From Terriglobia bacterium (lineage in GTDB: Bacteria; Acidobacteriota; Terriglobia; Terriglobales; Acidobacteriaceae), in assembly GCA_020073395.1 (NCBI GenBank), contig JAIQFF010000013.1:1-57322 (forward strand): DNA of 57,322 nt. The letters are read 5' to 3'. The translations under genes were made by a program, and so were the position numbers. The notes below the pieces were generated by a model. It ran no database searches, was not told where the DNA came from, and saw nothing but the letters and a program-made list of their open reading frames with translations. Positions within the stretch are counted from its first letter, which is position 1; each line of letters begins with the position of its first letter. Of the stretch, positions 1-8,894 are shown piece by piece.

Positions 1-1099
1 GACCTACTACGGCCGCTGGACTTATAAATACGAGGAAGCGGCTCGCAAGGGCGCGGTGGGCGCGATCCTGATCCACCAGACCGAGATGGCCAGTTATCCC
101 TGGGAAGTGGTGCGCAACTCAAATTCGGGAGAGCAGTCCCATCTCCAGCTGGACGGTTCGCCAAAACTGGAAGTTGCTTCCTGGATTCATTTCGATGCCG
201 CCAAAGAACTGGCCGCCATGGCCGGCCTGGACGTGGACCAGATGATGGCGCAGGCGCGCTCGCGGGATTTCCATCCCGTGCCTCTTCCAGTAAAGCTGCA
301 GGCCCACATGATCAGCAAGGTTCGACCGTTTGAATCAAACAATGTGATCGCCATGCTGCCCGGGTCCGACGCGAAAATGAAGACTGACGCGGTCATGTAC
401 ACGGCCCATTACGATCATCTCGGCATTCGCCCCGACATGGCGGGAGACAACATCTATAACGGCGCCGACGACAACGCGACGGGCTGTGGCATCCTGCTGG
501 AATTGGCGCATGCCTACGCGATGGCAACGCAAAAACCGCGGCGTTCCATCCTGTTTGCCTCCGTGACCGCGGAGGAACAGGGTTTGCTGGGCTCGGAATA
601 CCTGGGCAAACATCCTCCCATTCCGGCAGGAAAGATCGCTCTGGATTTGAACTATGACGATGTTCCCCCTCTCGGCGCCCCGGAAGAAGTGGAAGTCTCG
701 GGCAGCGAGCGGACTACCTTCTATCCCACCGTGCAGGCGTTGTCCCAGGAATTCCGTCTGGCGATTCGCCCCGATTCGCATCCTGAAGCAGGGCACTTCT
801 ACCGCTCCGATCATTTCAGCCTAGCCCGCGTGGGCATTCCCGCGTTTTCCATCAATGAAGGCGTCAAATACAAGGGCCACGACGCTGCCTGGGGCATGCA
901 GCAGGCAAATGAATACACTGAGAATCACTATCACCAGCCCAGCGATGAGTATCATGCCGACTCGGACTTCACTGGCGATGCGGTAATGGCCCGCTTCGGC
1001 TTTGCCCTGGGTTGGCAGGCTGCCAGTTTGCCAAAGTTGGTCGGCTGGCAGAAGGGCGACGAGTTCGAGGCGGCCAGGCTGAAGAGCGGCACGAACTGA
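1..1099 (+). CDS. M28 family zinc aminopeptidase, 5'-truncated
   Basis: Metallopeptidase of the M28 (aminopeptidase Y/S-like) family, probably secreted and cleaving N-terminal residues from peptides. The 5' end lies outside the window: the frame is open from base 2, and its first residues (YYGRWTYKYEEAA) already look like the end of a PA-type insert domain, so the GTG at 56 is not the true start. Visible metal-site motifs, counted from base 2, are AHYDHLG near residue 134 (His ligand), GADDNATG near 157 (bridging Asp), TAEEQGLLGSEYL near 190 (catalytic Glu and Glu ligand), NYDDV near 218, and NHYHQPSDEY near 311 (last His). The set is complete, so the enzyme should be active. It converges on scoB across an 82-base gap holding two GC-rich hairpins. 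Family assignment is firm; the substrate is unknown. Confidence 0.9.
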   Translation, partial: TYYGRWTYKYEEAARKGAVGAILIHQTEMASYPWEVVRNSNSGEQSHLQLDGSPKLEVASWIHFDAAKELAAMAGLDVDQMMAQARSRDFHPVPLPVKLQAHMISKVRPFESNNVIAMLPGSDAKMKTDAVMYTAHYDHLGIRPDMAGDNIYNGADDNATGCGILLELAHAYAMATQKPRRSILFASVTAEEQGLLGSEYLGKHPPIPAGKIALDLNYDDVPPLGAPEEVEVSGSERTTFYPTVQALSQEFRLAIRPDSHPEAGHFYRSDHFSLARVGIPAFSINEGVKYKGHDAAWGMQQANEYTENHYHQPSDEYHADSDFTGDAVMARFGFALGWQAASLPKLVGWQKGDEFEAARLKSGTN

Positions 1100-1124
1100 T
1101 CAGCTTGAATGGTTCAATGTGGTC

Positions 1125-1169
1125 GCGGGCGACTCGCCCGCGCTTAGTGCGACGGGCGGGACGCCCGTC
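1125..1169. terminator. Two GC-rich hairpins between convergent genes
   Basis: Two perfect stems in tandem: gcgggcg-act-cgcccgc at 1125-1141 and gacgggc with gcccgtc at 1151-1169. They lie between the stops of the convergent M28 peptidase and scoB genes. There is no T-run, so a role as bidirectional transcription barrier is only inferred. They may equally be a dispersed palindromic repeat; GCGGGCG-type hairpins recur at 15 and 17 kb. Confidence 0.45.
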
Positions 1170-1181
1170 CTCCATTCAGCC

Positions 1182-1844
1182 TCAGCTTTCCATCACTTTA
1201 ATATTGGGACTGAGAATGAGCGTAGGTTCGGTCACACCCTGGACATCGTCCGCCGTCAATCCGGGCGCCACTTCTTCCAGCACCAATCCGGTCGGCGTTA
1301 CCTGGATCAACGCCATTTCGGTGACAATCGTATGCACCACCTTGACGCCGGTCAGAGGCAAGGTGCACTTTTTCAGAATCTTGGGCTGAGCATCTTTCGT
1401 GGTGTGTTCCATGGCAACGATCACGCGTCGTGCGCCCGCCACAAGGTCCATGGCGCCGCCCATGCCTTTGACCATCTTTCCGGGAATCATCCAGTTTGCC
1501 AGATTGCCTTCCTCATCCACCTCCATCGCCCCCAGCACGCTCAGGTCAATGTGGCCGCCGCGGATCATGGCAAATGATTCTGCGCTGGAGAAGTACGCCG
1601 TACCTTTCATCTCGCTTACGGTTTCCTTGCCGGCATTGATCAGATCACAATCCTCCTCGCCCTCGACAGGATAGGGACCAATGCCGAGCATGCCATTCTC
1701 GGACTGGAGAATCACGTCCATACCCGGCGGCACGTGATTTGCGACCAGGGTGGGCATGCCGATGCCGAGATTGACATAGAAGCCGTCGCGCAGTTCGCGG
1801 GCAATCCGCTTTACGATGCGCTCGCGTTTGTCGGTGTCTTTCAT
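1182..1844 (-). CDS. scoB: 3-oxoacid CoA-transferase subunit B
   Basis: Beta subunit of a succinyl-CoA:3-oxoacid CoA-transferase (class I CoA-transferase), moving CoA from succinyl-CoA to acetoacetate or a related 3-oxoacid such as 3-oxoadipate. The catalytic glutamate is seen in [12 protein letters not shown] near residue 50, and the glycine-rich [13 protein letters not shown] segment follows. Length, 220 residues, is normal for subunit B. The ATG at 1844 is preferred over the TTG one codon earlier. It follows scoA by about 35 bases, so the two form an operon. The family includes PcaIJ (3-oxoadipate CoA-transferase), and a pca cluster lacking pcaIJ lies 24 kb away. A role in that pathway is possible, but sequence alone cannot separate the two substrates. 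Confidence 0.9.
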   Translation of the reverse strand: MKDTDKRERIVKRIARELRDGFYVNLGIGMPTLVANHVPPGMDVILQSENGMLGIGPYPVEGEEDCDLINAGKETVSEMKGTAYFSSAESFAMIRGGHIDLSVLGAMEVDEEGNLANWMIPGKMVKGMGGAMDLVAGARRVIVAMEHTTKDAQPKILKKCTLPLTGVKVVHTIVTEMALIQVTPTGLVLEEVAPGLTADDVQGVTEPTLILSPNIKVMES

Positions 1845-1878
1845 CAAAGCAGTCGTTGGTCGTCGGCCAAAGACAGGT

Positions 1879-2577
1879 CTATCCCGCTTTTCTTACCGTT
1901 CTGCGCTCGATTCTCTTCTCGAAAACTTCTCCTTGAAAAATCCGCTGCACGTAAACGCTGGGGGTATGAATCAGATCAGGTTCCAGTTCACCCACCTCGA
2001 CCAGGCGCTCAACTTCCGCAATCGTTACCCGGGCTGCGGTAGCCATCATGGGATTAAAGTTCCGCGCCGTCTTGCGATATACCAGGTTGCCCCACTTGTC
2101 GCCCTTCCATGCTTTTACGAATGCAAAATCGGCCTTGAGAGCGCGCTCCATCAAGTATTGGCGGCCATCGAACTCACGCGTTTCTTTGTTCTTGCCGATG
2201 ATCGTGCCCACTCCTGTAGGCGTAAAAAATGCGGGAATGCCGGCGCCGCCGGCGCGAATCCGCTCGGAAAAAGTTCCCTGCGGCACCAGGTCCAACTCCA
2301 GTTTGCCCTGCAAGACCAGCTGCTCGAGCAGCTTGTTTTCCCCCACGTAAGTCCCGATGTGCTTGATGATCTGGCCGGCCGCCAGCAGGAGACCGTTACC
2401 CAATCCATCGACGCCCACGTTGTTGCTGATGGTGGTAAGGTTCTTCACTCCCTTGCGGACCAGGGCGCGGACCAGATTTTCCGGGATGCCACAAAGTCCG
2501 AAACCACCGATCATGATAGTGGCGCCATCGGCGATGTCTTGAATTGCCTCGTCGGCGCTGTTTACGACTTTGTGCAT
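1879..2577 (-). CDS. scoA: 3-oxoacid CoA-transferase subunit A
   Basis: Alpha subunit of the same class I CoA-transferase as the gene downstream. The CoA-binding signature [13 protein letters not shown] is present near residues 24-36, followed by [10 protein letters not shown] and the [16 protein letters not shown] segment typical of SCOT/PcaI subunits. Length, 232 residues, fits the family. It is first of a two-gene operon with scoB, and the gap to tyrA upstream is only about 55 bases. Function in ketone-body or 3-oxoacid activation follows from the family; acting on 3-oxoadipate is a hypothesis from the pca genes elsewhere in the window. Confidence 0.9.
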   Translation of the reverse strand: MHKVVNSADEAIQDIADGATIMIGGFGLCGIPENLVRALVRKGVKNLTTISNNVGVDGLGNGLLLAAGQIIKHIGTYVGENKLLEQLVLQGKLELDLVPQGTFSERIRAGGAGIPAFFTPTGVGTIIGKNKETREFDGRQYLMERALKADFAFVKAWKGDKWGNLVYRKTARNFNPMMATAARVTIAEVERLVEVGELEPDLIHTPSVYVQRIFQGEVFEKRIERRTVRKAG

Positions 2578-2631
2578 AAGGCAAAAATTCTAAACGAAAA
2601 TCAGAAAACGGTGGGTCGTCACATCGACGCC

Positions 2632-3522
2632 TTATTTACTCCGTGTCCTCAGTGTCCTCTGTGGTTTAACGCCGGCTTTCCTGAGATGATGGGCCCGCTC
2701 GAACTCGAGCGCCAATTCCCGCGTGTCCAGGTTCTCCCTTATGTGCGCCAGGCGCTGTTCCAGCTTCAGCAGGGCGTGCCGGATGTTCTTCTTGTTGGTA
2801 AGCGCGACATCGCGCCACATCGAGTAAGGACTGGCTGAAATGCGCGTCATCTCGCGCAGGGCGCGCCCTCCGGTTTCGAGCAGCGGAGCGTTTTCGCCAT
2901 ACTCGTCCACCAGGGTGGCGGCCAGGGCGGTGGAAATCAACTGAGGCAAATGACTGATCCAGGCACAGAGTTGGTCATGCGCATCGGCATCCATGCTGGC
3001 TATGCCCGCACCGGTTTGCTCCACCAACTCCAGAAATTCCCCACTTGTGCCTTCAAATATTTCCTGTCCCGGAGCTGGCGTCACAAACCACACCGCCCCC
3101 TGAAACAGATCTGGGTCAGCGGCCTCGGCTCCCGACTGTTCTTTCCCCGCCATGGGATGTCCGGCCAGATAGCGACGGCCAACGTTCTTGCCGAACGTAG
3201 CCGTCGCGCGGGCGAGAACTTCTGCCTTCGTGCTCCCGACATCGGTCAGCAGAGTCTTCGGCGCCAGGGCGGGGCCAATGCGTCCGATCAATTCAACGAT
3301 CGCGCCGACCGGCGCTGCCAGCAGCACCACCTGGCTGCCTCGTACCGCGTCCGCGGGATTGGTATGGCCCTCATCAATCGCGCCTGTGTCCCGCGCCTGC
3401 TCCAGCACCGGGGCGCGGTCGCAGCCCACGATCCGGCCGGCGAAACGCCGCTTCTTCAACGCCAGCCCGAAGGAGCCGCCGATGAGGCCTGTGCCGATGA
3501 TGGTGATTTGCCGAATTGCCAT
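2632..3522 (-). CDS. tyrA: Prephenate dehydrogenase
   Basis: NAD(P)-dependent oxidative decarboxylation of prephenate to 4-hydroxyphenylpyruvate in tyrosine synthesis; cytoplasmic. The N-terminal dinucleotide-binding loop is IIGTGLIGGSFGLALKK; further on are LLAAPVGAIVELI, DVGSTKAEVL and AGHPMAGKEQSGAEAA, all characteristic of TyrA. The ATG at 3522 (MAIRQITIIG) is chosen over an in-frame GTG 12 bases upstream because it places the Rossmann strand at the very N-terminus. The last residues (about PQRTLRTRSK) are encoded by a dispersed CTCTGTGG-type repeat, suggesting that repeat DNA extended the C-terminus. It is the last gene of the aro/trp block on this strand. Confidence 0.93.
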   Translation of the reverse strand: MAIRQITIIGTGLIGGSFGLALKKRRFAGRIVGCDRAPVLEQARDTGAIDEGHTNPADAVRGSQVVLLAAPVGAIVELIGRIGPALAPKTLLTDVGSTKAEVLARATATFGKNVGRRYLAGHPMAGKEQSGAEAADPDLFQGAVWFVTPAPGQEIFEGTSGEFLELVEQTGAGIASMDADAHDQLCAWISHLPQLISTALAATLVDEYGENAPLLETGGRALREMTRISASPYSMWRDVALTNKKNIRHALLKLEQRLAHIRENLDTRELALEFERAHHLRKAGVKPQRTLRTRSK

Positions 3523-3666
3523 TGAGTTAACCACGGAGACAGAGAGTCACTGAGGAAAATGTGAAACGGTGAAGCCTCCACCGCTGCAACCTTCATTGCC
3601 CGGTTCGCTCGCCAGAAGGTACGAAACCACAATTAGGATTTCTCTGTGCCTCTGTGGTGAAAACGG

Positions 3667-4686
3667 CTATGCCACTTTGCGTCCTACCGCCGGGGCGATC
3701 ATGCGCAACTCGTCCATCAGTTTGGCGAATTGATCAGGGAAGAGAGACTGCGCGCCGTCGGACAACGCCTTGTCCGGATCGTGGTGCACTTCGATCAGGA
3801 GCGCGTCCGCGCCCGCTGCCAGCGAGGCCCGCGCCATGGGCGGCACTTTGTCGCGCAACCCGGTGCCGTGCGACGGATCGGAGGTCATGGGCAAGTGCGA
3901 CAGTTTCTTGATGATCGGAATCGCAGATACATCGAGCGTGTTGCGAGTATAGGTTTCGAAAGTGCGTATGCCGCGCTCGCACAGAATGACATCGTAGTTC
4001 CCGCCCGCCATGATGTACTCGGCGGAGAGCAACAACTCCTCCAGCGTGGCTGCGATGCCGCGCTTGAGCAGGACAGGCTTCTTTACTTTGCCCAGTTCGC
4101 GCAGCAGATTGAAGTTCTGCATATTGCGCGCGCCCACCTGAAAAATATCAATGTAAGGCAGCATGAGCCCGATCTGCGAAATTTCCATGACCTCGCTGAT
4201 GACCGACATGTTGAAATGGTCACCGGCCAGGCGCAGCAACTTGAGCCCTTCCTCGCCCAATCCCTGAAACGAATAAGGAGAAGACCGCGGCTTGAAAGCG
4301 CCGCCGCGCAGCACCCGCGCGCCCGCCTTGGCCACCTTTTCCGCCACGGTAAATAACTGCTCCTTCGATTCCACCGAGCACGGCCCAGCCATCACCACTA
4401 CCTGATCGCCGCCGATCTGCACCCCGCGAGCAAGCTCAACGATAGTTCCCTGCGGACGAAAACTGCGTCCCGCCAGTTTGTAAGGTGCGCTGATGCGGTG
4501 AACGTGCTCCACGCCGGAGAGAACTTCAAGATTGCGCGTGTCAAAATCCACGCGAGCGCCCACCGCGGCCAGCACGGTCTGCCGCTCACCAGTAGTGCGA
4601 TGCACAGAGAAGCCCATCCGGACCAGGTGTTCTACCACCTGCTGGATCTGCTCATCGGTCGCTGATTCCTGCATTGCAACGATCAT
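3667..4686 (-). CDS. aroF: 3-deoxy-7-phosphoheptulonate synthase (DAHP synthase)
   Basis: Condenses phosphoenolpyruvate and erythrose 4-phosphate, the first shikimate step. At 339 residues it matches the Thermotoga/Bacillus-type enzyme: an N-terminal ferredoxin-like regulatory domain of about 70 residues ([20 protein letters not shown]), then the TIM barrel. Barrel motifs include [67 protein letters not shown] and [14 protein letters not shown], which together carry the metal and PEP ligands. The N-terminal domain is the usual site of aromatic amino acid feedback in this subclass. It lies between aroQ and tyrA on the same strand, with repeat-filled gaps on both sides, so tight co-transcription is uncertain. 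Confidence 0.94.
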   Translation of the reverse strand: MIVAMQESATDEQIQQVVEHLVRMGFSVHRTTGERQTVLAAVGARVDFDTRNLEVLSGVEHVHRISAPYKLAGRSFRPQGTIVELARGVQIGGDQVVVMAGPCSVESKEQLFTVAEKVAKAGARVLRGGAFKPRSSPYSFQGLGEEGLKLLRLAGDHFNMSVISEVMEISQIGLMLPYIDIFQVGARNMQNFNLLRELGKVKKPVLLKRGIAATLEELLLSAEYIMAGGNYDVILCERGIRTFETYTRNTLDVSAIPIIKKLSHLPMTSDPSHGTGLRDKVPPMARASLAAGADALLIEVHHDPDKALSDGAQSLFPDQFAKLMDELRMIAPAVGRKVA

Positions 4687-4689
4687 AAG

Positions 4690-4766
4690 AAAGCCGTCAG
4701 CCCTCAGCTGTCAGCTATCAGCGAGACCGTTGAGACTGACGGCTGATAGCTGATGGCTGAAAACTG
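4690..4766. repeat. Short TCAGCTATCAG-type interspersed repeat
   Basis: Between aroF and aroQ. Copies of tcagctgtcagctatcag are followed by their inverse form, tgacggctgatagctgatgg, giving an imperfect inverted repeat. No open frame or RNA signature accounts for it. It resembles short low-complexity interspersed repeats found between genes in many soil bacteria. Confidence 0.6.
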
Positions 4767-4769
4767 CCT

Positions 4770-5093
4770 TCAGTCGTTCACGTCGTTATCCAATTCCGTG
4801 TCGCCGCCGCCATCTATAGCGGATTGGGGGGCGATTTCCTGCTGCTGGATACCGCGCATGATATCCATGATGCGCTCAAAAATGCGCAGCAAGTCGCGGT
4901 CCGGCAAGGGACCAGGATTGGTCTTCCGCACGTTTTCAAATACCGCGCGCTCCCGGTCGGGCTCATAAATCGGCATGCCCGCAGTGAGCTTCAGTTTGCC
5001 GATTTCATGGGCGGCCTGCGCCCGCCGGCTCAACAACTCCACCAGCGTGCGGTCCAATTCGTCAATGTTTTTGCGCCAGTCGGAAATGTCCAT
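4770..5093 (-). CDS. aroQ: Chorismate mutase (AroQ type)
   Basis: Rearranges chorismate to prephenate, feeding the tyrA product nearby. A short, all-helical AroQ-fold protein of 107 residues. Visible features are an N-terminal helix RKNIDELDRTLVELLSRRAQAAHEIGK carrying the Asp/Leu heptads and the basic Arg/Lys residues of the active site, then the second-helix region PDRERAVFENV and the third, LLRIFERIMDIMRG. The C-terminal 20 residues are acidic and probably disordered. It sits between trpA and aroF on the same strand; both flanking gaps hold short repeats. Confidence 0.9.
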   Translation of the reverse strand: MDISDWRKNIDELDRTLVELLSRRAQAAHEIGKLKLTAGMPIYEPDRERAVFENVRKTNPGPLPDRDLLRIFERIMDIMRGIQQQEIAPQSAIDGGGDTELDNDVND

Positions 5094-5097
5094 GAAG

Positions 5098-5262
5098 CAG
5101 TCTTCAGTCGTCAGTCGTCAGTCGTCAGTCGTTGAATGTCTAGCCGGTGGTCCTTGGCCGTAACTGGCCAGAAGCTGACTACCAATGCTGTGAGAAAGAT
5201 GCCGTCGTTCCTCTAGCCAACTAGCGCGAGAGTGCTGACGACTGACGACCGGAGACTAAGAA
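5098..5262. repeat. TCAGTCG tandem repeat with an inverted partner
   Basis: Near 5102-5134 the heptamer TCAGTCG is repeated about four times in tandem (ttcagtcgtcagtcgtcag and onward). Near 5234-5250 the complement, ctgacgactgacgacc, appears in inverse orientation, so the two blocks could pair across roughly 100 bases. The second block lies within the end of trpA and encodes its last residues. The spacer shows no gene. Confidence 0.65.
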
Positions 5263-6006
5263 CTGCCTTACAAATTGTGCCACACTCTCGGCTTCTTTGC
5301 CCGGATTACGTTCAATGATCTCGACGATCGCGCTGCCCACCACCGCCGCATCGGCAAATTTTCCCACCGCTTCAAATTGTGCCGAAGTGGATATGCCAAA
5401 GCCTACCGCGACCGGCAGGTCAGTATACCTGCGCAGGCGGCCTACCAGTTTCGGTGCGTCTTCAGGCATCTGCTGGCGGGCCCCGGTCACCCCGGTTCGC
5501 GAGACCGCGTACACGAATCCGCTGGAGGCCCGCGCAATCTGCTGCAAGCGCGCATCGGTGCTGGTAGGTGCCGCCAGAAACACAGTCGCCAGCCCCCTCT
5601 TTTGCATCTCGACCAGGTAGTCGCGTGATTCTTCCACCGGTAAATCCGTGATCAGTGCGCCATCGACACAGGCATCCTGCGCAGCGGCACTGAACTTTTC
5701 CATTCCCATGCGCAAAACCGGGTTCAGATAAGTGAAGATGATGAGCCCGGCCTGCGACTTCTTCCGGATTTTCCTGGCCAGTTCCAGCACCTGCAGCAGG
5801 GAAGTCCCGTGACGCAACGCTCTCTCACTGGCTCGCTGAATTACAGGCCCGTCAGCCACGGGATCGCTGAATGGAACACCCAGTTCAACTACGTCCGCGC
5901 CCGCGTCAATGGCAGCAAGAGCGATGTCCATCGTGATCGCGAGATCGGGGTCGCCGCAGGTGAGATAGGCGACGAGAGCAGGACGATTTTGGAATCGCAG
6001 CGGCAT
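5221..6006 (-). CDS. trpA: Tryptophan synthase alpha chain
   Basis: Cleaves indole-3-glycerol phosphate to indole and glyceraldehyde 3-phosphate, passing indole to TrpB. Family motifs are LVAYLTCGDPDL at the N-terminus, VELGVPFSDPVADGPVIQRA (catalytic Glu in the ELG segment), TYLNPVLRMG, GALITDLPVEES (catalytic Asp), APTSTDARLQQIA, YAVSRTGVTGAR and VGFGISTSAQ with the phosphate site at GSAIVE. The ATG at 6006 (MPLRFQNRP) is preferred to a TTG 33 bases earlier because TrpA proteins begin about here. The last ten residues derive from a dispersed repeat. Part of the trpC-F-B-A run. Confidence 0.93.
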   Translation of the reverse strand: MPLRFQNRPALVAYLTCGDPDLAITMDIALAAIDAGADVVELGVPFSDPVADGPVIQRASERALRHGTSLLQVLELARKIRKKSQAGLIIFTYLNPVLRMGMEKFSAAAQDACVDGALITDLPVEESRDYLVEMQKRGLATVFLAAPTSTDARLQQIARASSGFVYAVSRTGVTGARQQMPEDAPKLVGRLRRYTDLPVAVGFGISTSAQFEAVGKFADAAVVGSAIVEIIERNPGKEAESVAQFVRQFLVSGRQSSALSR

Positions 6007-6065
6007 CGGTGAAGAAAAGCAGAGAACCAAATCCCCCAATTACTCAATTGCCCAACGGACTACGA

Positions 6066-7276
6066 TCACTCCAACTTCAGGTTCTCCCGCAAAATTCCAA
6101 TGTCCTTGTCGCCCCGTCCGGAAACGTTCACCATCACCACCTCGGACTTCTTCATCCGGGGCGCGCGCTTGATTACCTCAGCTACGGCATGGGCAGATTC
6201 CAGAGCTGGGATAATGCCTTCCGTTCGCGCCAGCACGGTGCAGGCTTCGAGCGCTTCCTGGTCAGTTGCCGAAACGTATTCCGCACGGCCTGTGTCCTTC
6301 AGCCAGGCGTGCTCCGGACCAATGGAGGGATAATCAAGACCCGCCGAAACGGAGTGCGTTGCCGAAATCTGCCCAGCCTCATCCTGCAGCACATATGAGT
6401 AGGTCCCCTGCAGCACGCCTGGCGAACCGCCGCGGAAGCGCGCGGCATGATCGCCCAGGCGTTGCCCTCTCCCCCGGCTTCCACGCCGATGAGTTGTACT
6501 TTCTTGTCCTTGATAAACTCGTAAAAAATACCGATGGAATTTGAGCCACCGCCAACACAGGCGATGATGGCTTTGGGAAGCCTGCCCTCCGCCTTGAGAA
6601 TCTGCGCCCGAGCCTCGCGTCCGGTGACTTTGTGAAAGTCGCGCACCATGGTCGGATAAGGATGCGCGCCCAGCACGCTGCCCAGCAGGTAATGGGTGGT
6701 GCGCACGTTGGTGACCCAGTCGCGCATGGCCTCGTTGATCGCGTCTTTCAAGGTGCGGGAGCCCGAATCCACGCCGCGGACTTCGGCACCCAGCAATCGC
6801 ATACGGAAAACGTTGAGCTCCTGGCGCCGCATGTCTTCCGTCCCCATGTACACGACGCATTCAAAGCCCAGCAGCGCGCATACGGTGGCGGTAGCCACGC
6901 CATGCTGACCCGCGCCGGTCTCAGCGATGACACGATGTTTGCCCATGCGCTCAACCAGCAGCGCCTGTCCTAAACAGTTGTTGATTTTGTGCGCGCCGGT
7001 ATGAAGCAGGTCCTCGCGCTTCAGATAGACTTTTGCGCCGCCCAGAATCTTCGTGAGGCGCTGCGCGAAGAACAACGGCGTAGGACGGCCGGCATAGGTA
7101 TGCAAAAGTTGGTTCAGGCGCTTCTGAAAGTTGCGGTCCCGTTTTGCTTTCTCGTAATGCCGCTCCAGTTCGTCGAGCGCCGCCATCAGCGTCTCGGGAA
7201 CATAGCGTCCGCCATAGACGCCGAAGCGCCCAGCCGAAGAAGCTGTGGGTCGGAGTTGGATTTTTGCTGTTGCCAT
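6066..7276 (-). CDS. trpB: Tryptophan synthase beta chain, frameshifted
   Basis: PLP enzyme joining indole and serine to tryptophan. Residues 1 to about 275 read in one frame from the ATG at 7276 (GRYVPETLM; the PLP lysine region [45 protein letters not shown]). The rest reads in another frame ending at 6066 ([56 protein letters not shown]). The switch falls at a run of three C on the given strand at 6454-6456 (GGG in the gene); adding one G restores W-G-D-H as in the family. All catalytic motifs survive, and trpF ends two bases upstream of the start. A pseudogene is unlikely in an otherwise intact trp run; a sequencing or assembly error is the likeliest cause. Confidence 0.9.
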
Positions 7277-7278
7277 CT

Positions 7279-7938
7279 TCAGTTCTTCTTATCTGCCTGC
7301 CGAACCGCCTCTACAAAGGCGCGGACCTTTTCCGGGTCTTTCTTCCCCGGCCTGGCCTCAACGCCGGATGCAACATCGACTCCCCAGGGTCTCAGTATAC
7401 GGATCGCCTCAGTGACGTTAGTCGAGTTCAGGCCTCCGGCAATGACCACGTTTACGTCCTTGACAATCTCTTCAATCGTCGGCGCGGCGGTCTTCCAATC
7501 AAATATTCTTCCCGTGCCACCCGGCAGTTGAGGCGTTCCTGAGTCAAAGAAAACGGCGCTAATGCCGAGGCCTCTACTCGTGTGCCAGTCAGCACCACTG
7601 ATCTTATCGGCCGACACAACCAGAAAGACTTTCAAGTCCCGGGCGCTCTTGAGTCGTTGTATGATCCCCGGTTTGCGGTACTGGTCGCCGTGCAATTGCG
7701 CGGCGGTCAGACCTGCTTGCGCCATGGTGAGCAGAATGCTCTCAACCGGCTCGTCTACGAAGACGCCGACTTTTTCGATGCCTGGCGTCAGCTTCGCTGT
7801 AATCTTGCCTGCTGTTTCCGGATCGATCTTCCGCGGACTCTTCTCGTAAAAAACAAACCCAAGAGCATCAGCGCCCGCGTCAACGGCCGTCAGAGCGTCT
7901 TCGGCATTTGTAGTGCCGCAAATCTTGATCCAAGTCAT
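7279..7938 (-). CDS. trpF: Phosphoribosylanthranilate isomerase
   Basis: Amadori isomerisation of phosphoribosylanthranilate to CdRP, between the TrpD and TrpC steps. A 219-residue TIM barrel with the catalytic Cys in [13 protein letters not shown] at the start, then [53 protein letters not shown] (catalytic Asp), [10 protein letters not shown] and [18 protein letters not shown] (phosphate grip). Its stop is two bases from the trpB start, so the two are probably translationally coupled. Upstream, trpC ends about 40 bases away. Confidence 0.94.
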   Translation of the reverse strand: MTWIKICGTTNAEDALTAVDAGADALGFVFYEKSPRKIDPETAGKITAKLTPGIEKVGVFVDEPVESILLTMAQAGLTAAQLHGDQYRKPGIIQRLKSARDLKVFLVVSADKISGADWHTSRGLGISAVFFDSGTPQLPGGTGRIFDWKTAAPTIEEIVKDVNVVIAGGLNSTNVTEAIRILRPWGVDVASGVEARPGKKDPEKVRAFVEAVRQADKKN

Positions 7939-7980
7939 GAAGCCCAGTTCTCGGTTGCCAGTTGGGAGTTCTCAGAAGCA

Positions 7981-8796
7981 TTAGTGTTTCGTACTGACGG
8001 CAGAGCTTTCGCGTTCCATTTCTGCCAATAGAGTCCTCAGCGCTACTCCTGGCGATTCTGCCTTCATCAGAGACTCACCGATCAGGAATGCGTGATATCC
8101 CGCCGCGCGCAGACGGGAAATATCCGCGCCGCTCTCGATCCCACTCTCCGCCACGGAGACTACATTCTTCGGAATCATTTCCGCCAGCCGGAGAGCGGTG
8201 TTCACATCCACCTTGAACGTCCGCAAATCGCGATTGTTCACTCCAATGAGATCGCCACCCGTGTCCAGCGCGCGGTGCAACTCTTCTTCATTGTGGGCTT
8301 CGCAGAGTACATCCAAGCTCAGCTCGCGGCTCCTTTTGACCAGAGCAACTAATTCCGCTGGCGAAAGCACCGCAACAATGAGGAGGACCGCGTCGGCGCC
8401 GTGTGCTCGCGCTTGCAGGAGTTGGAAGTCGTCAACGACGAAATCCTTCTGCAAGCAAGCGAGCTTGGTACGGGCGGAAGCGCGTTGCAGATTCTCAAGC
8501 GAGCCCTGAAAAAACTCTTCATCCGTCAGCACGGACAGTGCCGCCGCCCCTGCTGCTTCCAACTCCCCAGCCAGGCCTTCGGGATTAAAGTTTGCGCGAA
8601 TCAGTCCGCGGGAGGGCGATGCCTTCTTCAGTTCGGCGATGATGGCCGGTCCAGTCCGGCTTGCCAGGGCCCGTCGAAAGCCACGCGGGACATGCTGCTC
8701 GACCTCTCGCTCCAACCGGCGCACGTCGGCTGAGCGCTTCGCATCAGCGACTCGGCGGCGCGTGGCAGCGACGATCTGGTCAAGAGTAGCAGCCAT
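7981..8796 (-). CDS. trpC: Indole-3-glycerol-phosphate synthase
   Basis: Closes the indole ring from CdRP to indole-3-glycerol phosphate. Motifs in order are AATLDQIVAATRRRVADAKR (N-terminal helix), IIAELKKASPSRGLIRANFNPEGLA (catalytic Glu and Lys), ALSVLTDEEFFQGS, ACLQKDFVVDDFQL (catalytic Lys), ADAVLLIVAVLSP, DVLCEAHNEEEL, LIGVNNRDLRTFKVD, VVSVAESGIESGADI and AFLIGESLM. The ATG at 8796 is chosen: an upstream in-frame start at 8874 would add 26 residues with no counterpart in the family. First gene of the trp run in this window; trpE, trpG and trpD are not here. Confidence 0.93.
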   Translation of the reverse strand: MAATLDQIVAATRRRVADAKRSADVRRLEREVEQHVPRGFRRALASRTGPAIIAELKKASPSRGLIRANFNPEGLAGELEAAGAAALSVLTDEEFFQGSLENLQRASARTKLACLQKDFVVDDFQLLQARAHGADAVLLIVAVLSPAELVALVKRSRELSLDVLCEAHNEEELHRALDTGGDLIGVNNRDLRTFKVDVNTALRLAEMIPKNVVSVAESGIESGADISRLRAAGYHAFLIGESLMKAESPGVALRTLLAEMERESSAVSTKH

Positions 8797-8894
8797 AGGG
8801 AATCTGAAGATTATACGGGCAGCACGGAGGGCGTGGAAGCTGACACACCCCGGCTTCTTGAGATACCCGCCCACATTGAACCGCGGACGCTACC

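Noticed and set aside
5098..5135. Possible CRISPR-like short repeat
   Set aside because: The unit is seven bases in tandem without spacers; no cas genes nearby.
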